Below are positions 10,672 to 20,070 of a stretch of 64,000 nucleotides of DNA, in pieces. A program made the position numbers and the translations under genes. Below the pieces are notes generated by a model. It saw only the letters and a program-made list of their open reading frames with translations, made no database searches and was not told the DNA's origin. Position 1 is the stretch's first letter. Every line of letters begins with the position of its first letter. Where the stretch lies: contig NSJX01000010.1 of assembly GCA_002286715.1 (NCBI GenBank), positions 250,656 through 314,655 on the forward strand. The letters are read 5' to 3'. Origin of the DNA: Dentipellis sp. KUC8613. Lineage: Eukaryota; Basidiomycota; Agaricomycetes; Russulales; Hericiaceae.

Positions 10672-12023
10672 ATGCGGTATACATTCACATTCGATGCCTT
10701 CTTAGCAGCTGTTTGTCTTGGACTTTCGGCCCCTGCGTCAGTTTGGGGCATTCCGTTTCCTCGTGGCCATGAACTTCCCGCAACTCATATCGACTCAACG
10801 GAGGCTTCGCACCACTTTGCGTCAGTCATCCCTGAATTTCATTCTTGTCAACAATGATATTGAAGTTATGCATGATCCTAGAAATGTGTCCCGACGAGCA
10901 CCTACTCAATTCACGCTCCCTCTGACACCCTTGTTAACAAATACTGGTCGTGAAATGGGCTATGTCGCCTCAGTGAAGATCGGTTCGAATCCAATTCCAT
11001 ACCGCGTGCTCATGGACAGCGGGTCCTCCGACTTTTGGCTCGTTAGTGATACATGCCCGCAGCTTGTAAGCCTCCGATTCAGTTTTCCATCGACTTCTCG
11101 GTTACTTACGTTTTATCCGCAGGGGGGCCGTCTTCCCATCGGCCGTTCGACTTCGCGTACTGTCCGACCTTTTGACCAACGTACATATTCTGCCATATAT
11201 GAAGATGGTAGTTCTGTGGTTGGTACTATGGTCACGGATACGGTCTATATCGAAGGCCGGCTTCTTCCTCAATACCCGTTCGGAGCTTGCAACATGTTGA
11301 TAGGTACTCCGGCCACCAGCACTTATGATGGGGTCATGGGATTCGGTTTCACTGTAAGCTTGTATACTATACTTCATCCATGAGGGGCTCTGATTATCCA
11401 TATCTTGCGAACAGGAATCCGCGCAAAACGAGATGGCGACCATTCTAGATTGTCTCACAAAGGCAGGTTATTTACCAAATGGCATGTCCGGCTGGAAATT
11501 TTCGCGCAACCTTGACGGTCGAAATGACGGCGAAATCACCTTCGGCGGGGAGAATTTCGCCAAATTCTTCAAGGAAAGACAAGTGCTTGTGCCGAACCTC
11601 TCCAGCGGATTGGGAAAGAAGTGGGAGTTCAACATCGACGGGATTTCGATGGATGGTTTGCAGGTCACGCGGGCGCGCGTCGGCATCGTCGACACTGGCA
11701 CCAGCGTGCTGTCCGTGGACGAGGCAGATGCGCACGCAATACACAGTCCGATTTCGGGGGCCGTGTTGCTTCGCGATGGCTCGTATGGGATTCCGTGCAG
11801 TGCCCAGCCGAAGCTATCGATCACCATCAACGGTCGCCCATTCGACGTGGATCCGCGTGACATCATTGGGGATCGCATTACAGCTGACATCTGCTTTTCC
11901 AATATCGTTCCGGACAAGAGGAGGAAGGCAGGAGAGTGGCTGTTAGGAATCGCGTTCCTGAAGAATGTATACCTTACTCTCGACGTCGCTGGCAACCAAA
12001 TGGGGTTCGCGGAGTTGCGTTAG
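10672..12023 (+). CDS. secreted aspartic protease, peptidase family A1
   Basis: Pepsin-like endopeptidase, likely secreted. Four exons: 10672-10820, 10882-11065, 11123-11353, 11415-12023; 390 residues. The start at 10672 opens a signal peptide (MRYTFTFDAFLAAVCLGLSA) followed by a short propeptide. Both catalytic motifs are present: DSGSSDFWL (first Asp near residue 107) and DTGTSVLS (second Asp). The flap YEDGS and the C-terminal GIAFLKNVYLTLD typical of A1 enzymes are visible. The region after DSGSS is short and lacks the usual Cys-rich loop. A second in-frame ATG at 10600 would hide the signal peptide behind 24 residues, so I prefer 10672. The gene sits between the two hydrolase duplication units but is not itself duplicated. 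Confidence 0.88.
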
Positions 12024-12386
12024 ATTTGCTTCAATGATCACGAACAGTGTATCCGTCGTATGGCTTCGAGAGTCGCATTGGAAAAGATGCAGGAGCAGTT
12101 TTGAAAGGCCAATACTGATATGTGCACGTGGAGCCTACATCGCTTGGTCGCATATGCAGCCATCGGGGCCGCGGTGGGCCTTCCGCTTGATATCCCTACT
12201 AACGCTTTGAATGCACCCAGGCGATTACAGTTTCACTGAAACATGACTGCACATTGGACTCAACACTGAGAATTGAACGAACAGGATTACAATCAGTCTT
12301 TCATGACTGTCCCAGGAATATACTATACAATATTCAAATTCAATTTACCGCCTCGGGCCCTAATTTGCCCGCACCCAAACCTGGTG
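12024..12386. other. intergenic
   Basis: 3' flank of the protease up to the second duplication unit. No gene seen. Confidence 0.5.
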
Positions 12387-13918
12387 ACCTATATTCGCAG
12401 CATCTGCGTTTCAGAATAAGTAAAGGTTAATGGGATGTACTCGATACACGCCGAGCCCAGCGCCGGCGCTCGTTTGCGCGCTCATCTCAGCGCTCTCGAC
12501 GTCGCCGACATTATGTATATATTGCTCGCAACCAAGCCTTGTATTCAACTTTCTCCTCGATCCTCAATTGTCGCGCTCACGCTCTTCAAATCACTGTACT
12601 TGGATCTTTGCCAGCGAGGCTACGGTGTTCAGATCTCCTCCGATGCCTGCGCGCGTGGCAAACGCAGCAGAGCCTCGGATAGCCCCATGCATCCTGGCAT
12701 GTCGTCAGATTGCTCAGCCTAAGTATGCTCCGACTTCCGAGCGCCGAGCGTCTCAGTAAGATCTGATAATCCTCCCAACCCCGTTTCTTTCTCACCTCCC
12801 ACCACCTAACCCACATACTAACACCCTCAGCAAACCAACCCGCATCACCGCAACACCAACACCATGGACCCAAGCACCTACAAAACGCACACGACAACGC
12901 GCGGGTACACCTACGCCTACCACCGCACGCCCGCGCAGGACGCCCGCAAGCCCACGCTCGTCCTGCTGCACGGCTTCCCGTCGTCCGCGTGGGACTGGCA
13001 GCACGTCGTCGCGCACTTCGCGCCGCTCGGGTATGGGCTCGTCGTGCCCGACATGCTCGGGTACGGGCGCACGGACAGGCCGACGGACCCCGCGGCGTAC
13101 GTCGGGGGCGGGCTCGCGCAGGACGTCGTGGATATTCTGGACGCGGAGGGCGTGCAGCAGGCTGTCGTTGTCGGGCATGACTGGTGCGTCTTGCCCTAAC
13201 ATCATCATTGTCTCTCTGCAGTAGGATGGGATGAGATGAAGGAGAAAGAGAGACTGATGCGCGATGGCAGGGGCTCGCGCGTCGCGTCGCGCATCGCGAA
13301 CTTGCACCCGCAGCGCGTGCGCGCGCTCGCGTTCCTGGCTGTCGGATACGTGCCCCCGAACCCGACCTTCGATCCCGTGAAGCTCGCCGCTTTCGTCAAG
13401 GCCGCATATGGGCGCGAGTTCTTCGGGTACTGGGGCTTCTTCGCGCAGCCCGGCGCGGACAAGGTGATCGAGAAGAATGTGCGTCTCTTCCTCGCTCCTC
13501 GCATCCGTGTCTCTGCGCCACTGAGGCTGGAGATGTGGACGCGAACGTGGACGAGGTGCTGACTGAAAGGAGCAGATCGACTCCTTCCTGAGCCTGTTCT
13601 TCCCCAACCCGCCCGAGCTTTGGATCGACCACGTCGGCCCTGCGGGCAAAGCCAAAGAGTGGGTCGAGAGCAACAGGCAGAGCGACCCGCCTGCGTACTT
13701 CACGCCCGAGGTATCGTATCCCCCCTCCTCAGCATAGTACATAGAGCTCATCCGTGAGATGATGCACGAAGGTGAAGGAGCACTACAAGCAGACGCTCCT
13801 CGCGGGCGGGCTCGCCGCCCCACTGTGCTACTACATCGTTAACACGACGGGGCTGAATACCGAGGACGATAAGCGTGCGTCTATCCTCTCTCCCCTCATC
13901 CCTCACCCCCATCTCATT
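12387..13918 (+). repeat. segmental duplication, unit B
   Basis: Partner of 6494-8141, direct orientation, about 4.3 kb away. Unit B lacks about 110 bp of the 5' flank found in unit A but continues into a complete gene with its last exon. This suggests B is the parent form or A lost its 3' end. Confidence 0.85.
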
Positions 13919-14180
13919 TCCACATATGACATGTATGACGCGGTCTCTGCACACAGGGATCCCGCCCGAAGCCTACGCCCTCCCCTTCCCCGTCTTCTTC
14001 GGTGCGGCGAAGAAGGACTTCATCTCCGTCCCGTCCGCGGCGCTCGCGAGCCTGCAGCCGCACGTGAAGGGCGCGCTCACCGTGCGCGAGTTCGACGCGG
14101 ACCATTGGCTCACGCTGAGCCACCCGGCGGAGCTGAATGCTGCGCTGGGGGAGTGGCTTGCGGGGCTGCCAGTGGTGTAA
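12864..14180 (+). CDS. soluble epoxide hydrolase-like alpha/beta hydrolase, copy 3
   Basis: Intact member of the triplicated family. Five exons: 12864-13183, 13271-13478, 13576-13710, 13772-13874, 13957-14180; 329 residues. HGFPSSAWDW gives the oxyanion hole. GHDW-G across intron 1 places the nucleophilic Asp near residue 106. KKDFISVP and FDADHWLTL supply the probable acid and catalytic His. The cap region runs from YWGFF through IDSFLSLFFP. No signal peptide. Its intron between PAYFTPE and VKEHYK (13711-13771) is absent from the minus-strand copy. The 5' flank is shared with the broken copy for about 480 bp, so regulation was probably shared at the time of duplication. Substrate unknown. 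Confidence 0.9.
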
Positions 14181-14531
14181 AGGCTGAGAGGGAGGGATGG
14201 TTTCGGTGGAATTGTGATGTATGGTGGGTTGTAAGGATAGGAAGGAAAGGTACAATGTATGCTAGGATGTTTAGGTTATGTGAAAAGCAGAGTCGGATTT
14301 AAGGAGCCAGTGAAGATTAGGATTGTATTCATGCCCCGTAAGAGCCGAAGGTGTTTATAACAAAGCGCTAGCACATACCAGAGCGCGCTTTAGCGCCCAA
14401 GTATTCACCCAAGTAAGCCCGCGCTACGCCGCGCGTCTCCCCACACTATACCGTGACGCGTCCAATATCCCAAGCTACTCGTCCCCTCCCATCCCCTCCC
14501 CCCTCCCATCCATCCAGCCCACCTCTACACG
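14181..14531. other. intergenic between hydrolase and EMC8 genes
   Basis: Short spacer with a C/T-rich run just before 14532, as often found next to fungal transcription starts. Confidence 0.5.
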
Positions 14532-15616
14532 ATGTCCTCCCCACCACCAGCAACAACATACACCCTCGCCCCGCTCGCATACACCAAGCTCATCCTGCAC
14601 GCGCTCAAGCACCCGCACACGCCCGCCAACGGCGTCCTCCTCGGCACCGTGTCGCGCTCCTTGACGGGCACGAACGCAGTGGCTGTGGATGTGGCGATCA
14701 CGGACGCGGTGCCGCTGCTGCACCACTGGACGAGCCTCAGCCCGATGATGGAGGTCGGGCTCGAGCTGGTGCGTCGTGCCCCCTTGCATCTCCCACTTCT
14801 CCGTCCCGTTTCTCCTTCCTCTCCTCCATTCTCCTTCTCCACATTCTCTTTATTCTCTTTCACCTCCCTCTTTCGCCTTCGCTCTTGCTTTCGCCCCTCT
14901 ACAACCCCCGGTGAAGCAGACCGCTAATTATAACAACACCGCGCACACCAGGCCCGCGGCCACGCCGCCGCGCACAATCTCACAATCGTCGGGTACTACC
15001 AGGCCGCCGAGCACCTGCACCACACGAAACACGCGCACGAGGCCGCGCTGGCGCCCGTCGGCGAGCGCGTCGCGGGGATGCTGCGCGCGGCGTGCGCCGA
15101 GGCGGTTGCGCTCGTGGTGCGTTCTGCCGTTCTCTGTTCTGCTGTTCTCTGCTCTCTCCTCTTTTGTCACTCATTTGGGACTGACGCGGTGCGGCAGATC
15201 GACGGCGACCGCATAGGCGAGACCGGCGTGCATCCGCTCGTGGTGCGTCCCATTTCACCCCCCTCCCACATATCTAGATACCAGAATCGCTGACTACTGA
15301 CTATCGGCGCACGTACGCATCGCAGCCGTACCTCCCCACCTCGTCCTCCCCCAGCGCGCCGTGGCACCCCATCCCAGTCCCCGTCTCCCCCGCCTCCACG
15401 CAAGCAACGACGCAAACTCAAACACCCCCGCAGACACCCACGCCAACGCTGACGCTCGCGCCCTCGCAGCCCGCGCGCACGCTGCGGCTCGCGCGCGAGC
15501 ACGGGCTGCAGCGGCTGCTGGGCGACTTCGACGACCACCTCGAGGACGTGGGCGTCGACTGGCTGCGGAATGCAAGGGTGGGCGAGGTGTTGGGCGAGGT
15601 TGGCGTTGGTGTGTAG
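14532..15616 (+). CDS. EMC8: ER membrane protein complex subunit 8/9-like
   Basis: Likely cytosolic-face subunit of the ER membrane complex, which inserts tail-anchored and multi-pass proteins. Four exons: 14532-14768, 14952-15116, 15198-15242, 15326-15616; 245 residues. It shows the UPF0172 pattern: YTKLILHALKHPHTPANGVL at the N terminus, DAVPLLHHWTSLSPMMEVGL, then TIVGYYQAAEHLHHTKHAH. The C-terminal half carries a Pro/Thr/Gln-rich insert (TQATTQTQTPPQTPTP) before LLGDFDDHLEDVGVDWL, longer than in animal homologues. No membrane span is evident, as expected for this subunit. Confidence 0.88.
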
Positions 15617-15845
15617 GCTTGGTGTGTGTGGGATTTGGATTTGGATTTGGGTTTGGGTTTGGTTGGTGAAGGAAGGGGCATCTAGGGCTCGAAAGGCGGG
15701 CGTGGGCAGCAGGTATGGCATTCACTGGGAGTACGAGTATGAGGACTGTATAGGTGCGGCGCGGTAGTATATCACAGGTTATAGGCGGTCAGATCGCTGG
15801 CGGTGGCGGTGGCGGTGGTAGGTATGGTACAGCGTATGCGTGCGT

Positions 15846-15876
<31 letters not shown>

Positions 15877-16218
15877 TTAGACGGAGCGAGAACATGGGGA
15901 GAAACGGAAGCAGAACCTGAGAACGAAGAGCCGGTATCCAAGTCCGGGGTTTTAGACGATAGGTATGCTACCGTGGCATTTACAGCTGGGGCGTACGAGC
16001 GTAAGCAAGAAGGGGCTGTGGTGTGCAGGTTGTTGGGGTGGGGGGGAGGGGAGACGGAAGCGGAATGTGGGGTGAGTGGTGGTTGTACAGGCGGTTGAGC
16101 GTAAGCGCGGAATGGAGATGGGGGAGTAGGTACAACGGCGGTATAGCAGAGCGGCGAACAATGCTAGACCTTCATCAGGAGCCGTATATATGCACGCTCG
16201 TAAACGTGGTTTCGTCGT
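15617..16218. other. intergenic with simple repeats
   Basis: Convergent region between EMC8 (plus) and the TMEM19-like gene (minus). It contains (TTTGGA/G)n near 15637-15662 and the GACA array at 15848. Confidence 0.6.
15848..15875 (+). repeat. (GACA)7 microsatellite
   Basis: Seven uninterrupted GACA units between two convergent genes. Confidence 0.95.
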
Positions 16219-17381
16219 TTACGCGAAGTAGCCAAGCGCGATAGCGATGACCGTGGACGAGATGAGGTTCACCTAGCTCGAGGCACACATAAGTCCTCTC
16301 GCTGCGATATATGATAGGGGAGCGAGACGAGACGCACCTGGTTGTTGGTGAGGATGTTGATGCCGCTCACGGTCTTCACGTCTGGCGCGACCGACTTGGA
16401 CGGGTCGGACGTGTCCGTCAGAATCTGCTTCGACGCGTCCGAGTACTGCGTGCGCTGCAGCGTCGCGCCGAGGAACGAATCGAGCTATTACCCCACCCGC
16501 ACGTCAGCGCCACATCCTTCCGGTCATGATAAATAGAATCAGCACGCACCAAAGAGCCGAGCCCGCCAGCGAGTGCGCCCCAGAAGAGCAGATCCCGCAC
16601 GAGGATGAACGCATGCGCGCGGCAGGCAACATTCTCAGCGAGCAGCGTCGCGCTCATGGAGATGGCCATCGCGATGCCACCACCGATGCTTGCGGCAGTG
16701 CCGAGGAGGGACATGCCGCCGTTCGTCCCGGGGGGTACGCGGCGGAAGGTGGTGATGAGGAAGGGCGCGCTAGGCGAGAGGATGCCGAGCTCCGAGGCGA
16801 GCGTATCACCCAGGCAGCACGCAAAGTGTCTACACGCACCAAGACACCCCATCTAGTTAGAATGAACAGCGAAAATGCACAGACAGGAAGGCGGCGCACC
16901 CGAGCACGACGAAGAGCAGCGCGCGGCTCCATCCGCCCGACACCCGCGCGTCCGCGGGGCACCACTTCTCCGGATTGTACGCGACGCGGCGGGCACCGAG
17001 GACGTTCGCAACAGCGCGGCCCTCCGGGAACGCGGGCGCATGGAGCGCGCCCCAGAGGAGCGTGGCGGCGAGTGCGCTCGCGCTGTTCGCGAAGACCTGC
17101 ATGGCGGAGCGGTACCCGCCGCCGGCGCCGTCGTGGCCGTCTTCGAGCGCGGCCTTGCGCGCGCGGCCGACGCGCGTGGCGCGCGAGCCGGCGAGGTAGA
17201 ACGCGATGAGCGCGATGCCGGGCGTGCGCAGCGGCAGCGAGAGCATGCTGATGCCCGTCAGGAACGCAGCGGCGGCGCCCGAGGGCGAGAGCGAGCGCCG
17301 GCGGAGGCCGTTGACGGCGAGGGCGGTGGCGAAGAGGAAGGGGACGAGGGGGAAGGTGTAGGGGGAGGATGAGGCGGTCAT
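16219..17381 (-). CDS. TMEM19/DUF92 family integral membrane protein
   Basis: Multi-pass membrane protein of the DUF92 family, which includes animal TMEM19 and plant phytyl-phosphate kinases; the fungal role is not established. Four exons: 17381-16900, 16829-16550, 16484-16338, 16272-16219; 320 residues. Family features: LSPSGAAAAFLTG near residue 35, the joined motif LGHFACCLGDTLASELG at the exon 1/2 junction, RRVPPGTNGGMS, and LDSFLGATLQ. Four or more hydrophobic spans, the last at the C terminus (STVIAIALGYF). An upstream in-frame ATG at 17456 would add a Ser-rich leader; I prefer 17381, just before the first hydrophobic stretch. The promoter is shared with the divergent SDR gene. Confidence 0.85.
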
Positions 17382-17647
17382 TGTGGACGTCGGTGGGGAG
17401 GAGGAGGAGGAGGACGCGGCGCTTGGGGAGACATCGATGCATGGACACGCTGGCACGCAGCTGATTCCGACTCAGCGCTGCAGGGCCCTGCTCCTTTCGG
17501 CGTGTGTTATCCCTTACTTACATACTTACAATGCTTATGAACGCCGAGCGTGCACTCGTTGGCCACTCATGTGAACACGCCCGGGCCCTCTATCTCCCAC
17601 CCCCGCACTATATCTAGCCAGTGTACCCCCAGGCTGCGCCGCACGCC
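17382..17647. promoter_or_regulatory. shared divergent promoter, TMEM19-like / SDR
   Basis: Only 266 bp separate the two start codons, so both genes must be driven from this interval. CTATATCTAG (about 17608-17617) lies close to the SDR start and may act as its TATA element. Confidence 0.55.
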
Positions 17648-18790
17648 ATGTCGACCCCCGCTCCCTCCCTGCCCAGCGGCTGCTACACCACCACCGACCT
17701 CAAGGGCAAGCTCGCCCTCATCACCGGCGCGACGTGAGCCCTTCGCTCTTTCCCCGCCTGACCTCTCATTCGAGTACCACTACCTGCAGCGGCGGCATCG
17801 GCAGAGCGACCGCACACACCCTCGCGCGCCGCGGGCTCGACCTCGCGCTGCACTTCCGCACGTCCCGCGCCGCCGCCGACGCGCTCGCGGAGGAGCTCGC
17901 ATCCAAGTACGGCGTGCGCGCGCGCGCGTTCTCCGCGGACCTCGCCTCGTACGACGAGGTGCGCGCGCTGCATGCCGCCGTCGTGCGCGAGCTCGGACAC
18001 CCGGACGTGCTGTACAACAATGCGGGGCTCGCGAGCCATGTCGTGGGGATCAAGGGCCGCATCACGGACGTGCCGGTGGAGGAGTTTGAGAATACGTGGA
18101 GGGTGAATGCGGGGAGTGCGTTCTTGGTGGGTCTCGTATCTTGTATGTAGGGTGGAAGGAGGCTGAGAGGTGCTGTAGCTGTCGCAGCTGTGCATCCCGC
18201 ATATGGAGCAGGAGGGCTGGGGGCGGGTGATATTCTGCTCCAGCGTCGCCGCCAGTGAGTGTTTCTACTCGTCTTTCTCGATATGCTTGTTCTGACTAGC
18301 TGTGCTTTGCAGCGACCGGGGGTGTTATTGGCCCGCACTATGCCTCCTCGAAATCTGCGCTGCACGGCGTCATGCACTGGATCGCGAACCAATACGCGAG
18401 GTCCGGCATCGTGCGTACTTCCCACCTCCCATTTCCCATTTCTGCTCTGACCTGTAGGAACGTGTAGACGTGTAATGCGGTAGCGCCTGCGCTGATTGAA
18501 GGCACGGACATGTTCAGTAATCCAACGCCAGCGCATTTGGTTCGCCGCTATCTCTCTCTTTCGTGAATGGATGGCCCGCTGATGACTCGAAATTGCAGAA
18601 TCTTGTCCCCATGGGACGCTTCGGCCAGCCAGAGGAGATCGCGTCCATCGTCGAGCTACTCGTGACGAATGCGTATATGACGAACAAGGTACGTCCCTCG
18701 TCGTTTACTATGCCCTCGAATACAGAAGTCTTACGCCTCTGGCAGATCGTCTCGGCGGATGGAGGCATGCTCCCGTCCGTCACGGCCTGA
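17648..18790 (+). CDS. short-chain dehydrogenase/reductase (classical SDR)
   Basis: NAD(P)-dependent oxidoreductase, 3-oxoacyl-ACP reductase-like. Seven exons: 17648-17733, 17790-18126, 18188-18254, 18313-18410, 18468-18539, 18599-18688, 18746-18790; 264 residues. The cofactor motif TGATGGIGRA spans intron 1. NNAG follows at about residue 110, catalytic Ser in FCSSVAA, and YASSK (Tyr and Lys) in exon 4. The C-terminal PMGRFGQPEEIASIVELL and SADGG are typical of FabG-type enzymes. HFRTSRAA after strand 2 suggests NADP preference (Arg). Substrate cannot be deduced. Confidence 0.92.
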
Positions 18791-19492
18791 TCAGCTCTGT
18801 GCGAGTCATATATGCATGATTGAGAATGCGAAGGTGAAGAAGGAGAAAGAGAAGTATAGACCGGGACCGGGTGAGGCGCAGGAGTTCAACGAAGATGTCA
18901 TCAAGTATCCCTTGTGTATCCTTAGAGCTGTGCTGTATACTACTCTATATATGTGTAGCTGCACGGATGTACATTGTTTTGCTTTCGCCAGTCATGTTCG
19001 CGAGCTCCAGCCACTTTCGCGGTGTTCAGACGAGTCGTCCGCGGACCGTCATCATGGTGCCCGCGTCCCCGTCCTTCGGCGAGGGATCCCTCGCACTCGA
19101 TGGGTTGGCCACTTATTAGACATGCGCGGTTTGCAGTTCATGAAATGGACCTCCGTCCGCTGCACGGGCTACTGTCGATAGTCGGGAGAGGCGATTCAAT
19201 AAGCCGTCAATTACAACTTGGATCTCAAGATATTGGATACGTCTACTGGCTAGCCACGTCCTATCCCCTCCGCCCGCGCACGCACCCGCCACACCAGCTC
19301 CACTCACGCGCATATACACAGTCTAATAGTGCGTCTCGTAGCCCCGCAGTTCGAGGCGTGCCGTCGGGTTCGAGGCGACGCTCGAGTACTAGTGCGCTAT
19401 CTTGGAGCGAAATATTGACTCCGGAACCGATACTACTACGTGCAACGTCACGGGTAAGAGGTCCGGCCAACGTCGTGCCAGGGGCACGTCTC
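18791..19492. other. intergenic
   Basis: No gene recognised. A plus-strand open frame starting near 18974 has no splice or family support. Confidence 0.45.
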
Positions 19493-20070
19493 CTAGCCAT
19501 ATTCAAGCGGGTGCTTCTCGAACCACTCATACTCGCACGCAGTTTGGAGTTGGATTTGCCCGCCCGCGATGGGGTGAAGCCGTGGCGTCGATGGTCCGTG
19601 CAGTGTCTCCACGGCGCGTTGGAGTGTCCGTGCTTTGTATTTCGTGGGGGTTGGTCGTGGTGTGAACCAGGAAGTATGATGCGGGAGGCATGGCGCGAGA
19701 GACGTTGGGAGTTGTCAGAGAGTTGTTTCCTGCACGGCGCTGATGCGCCAGGGCCGGTGCGGAGATGTCGAAAGACGACGTCCAAGTCCAAATCCAAGGC
19801 AGACTCGGTTGAGGTGTTGGCTGCGAATTGCAGGACGGCGTGGACATGACGAGATTTTAGGTGGATATGCGGGGTGGGTAAATCGGCCCGAGACTTACAT
19901 ATGTACGCGCGAAGAATTTTCGAGGAGCAACCACGTCCACGAGGCCTTGAGCTGTAGGTCGGAATGCCGGTACGTGGCGAACAGGAGGTCCAGGGCTGTG
20001 GTCGTTTGTGGAATGCTGCAGAAGGCGATCATCGTAGAGGAAGTCGTCCTACAGTCGATGCTGGTCATGA
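19493..20070 (-). CDS. possible spliced gene, structure unresolved
   Basis: I do not recognise a family. Two minus-strand segments look like coding sequence. Around 20060-19900, one frame reads TTTALDLLFATYRHSDLQL then ASWTWLLLE, with GC-rich third positions, and ends at a good donor (GTAAGT at about 19899). Around 19680-19493, one frame reads AVETLHGPSTP ... CEYEWFEKHPLEYG and then stops. Several acceptors could join them and each gives a different middle. I could not find a start, so neither limits nor reading frame are firm. It may be a degraded gene. Confidence 0.28.

Noticed and set aside
10978..10992. GGTTCGAATCC match to a Pol III B box
   Set aside because: It lies in the coding exon of the aspartic protease (IGSNP) with no A box or acceptor stem around it.
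16526..17372. Plus-strand frames opposite the DUF92 gene
   Set aside because: They are very Arg/Ala-rich shadows of the minus-strand exons.
18974..19849. 291-codon plus-strand frame
   Set aside because: The minus strand shows better coding character over the same DNA, and the product has no domain.
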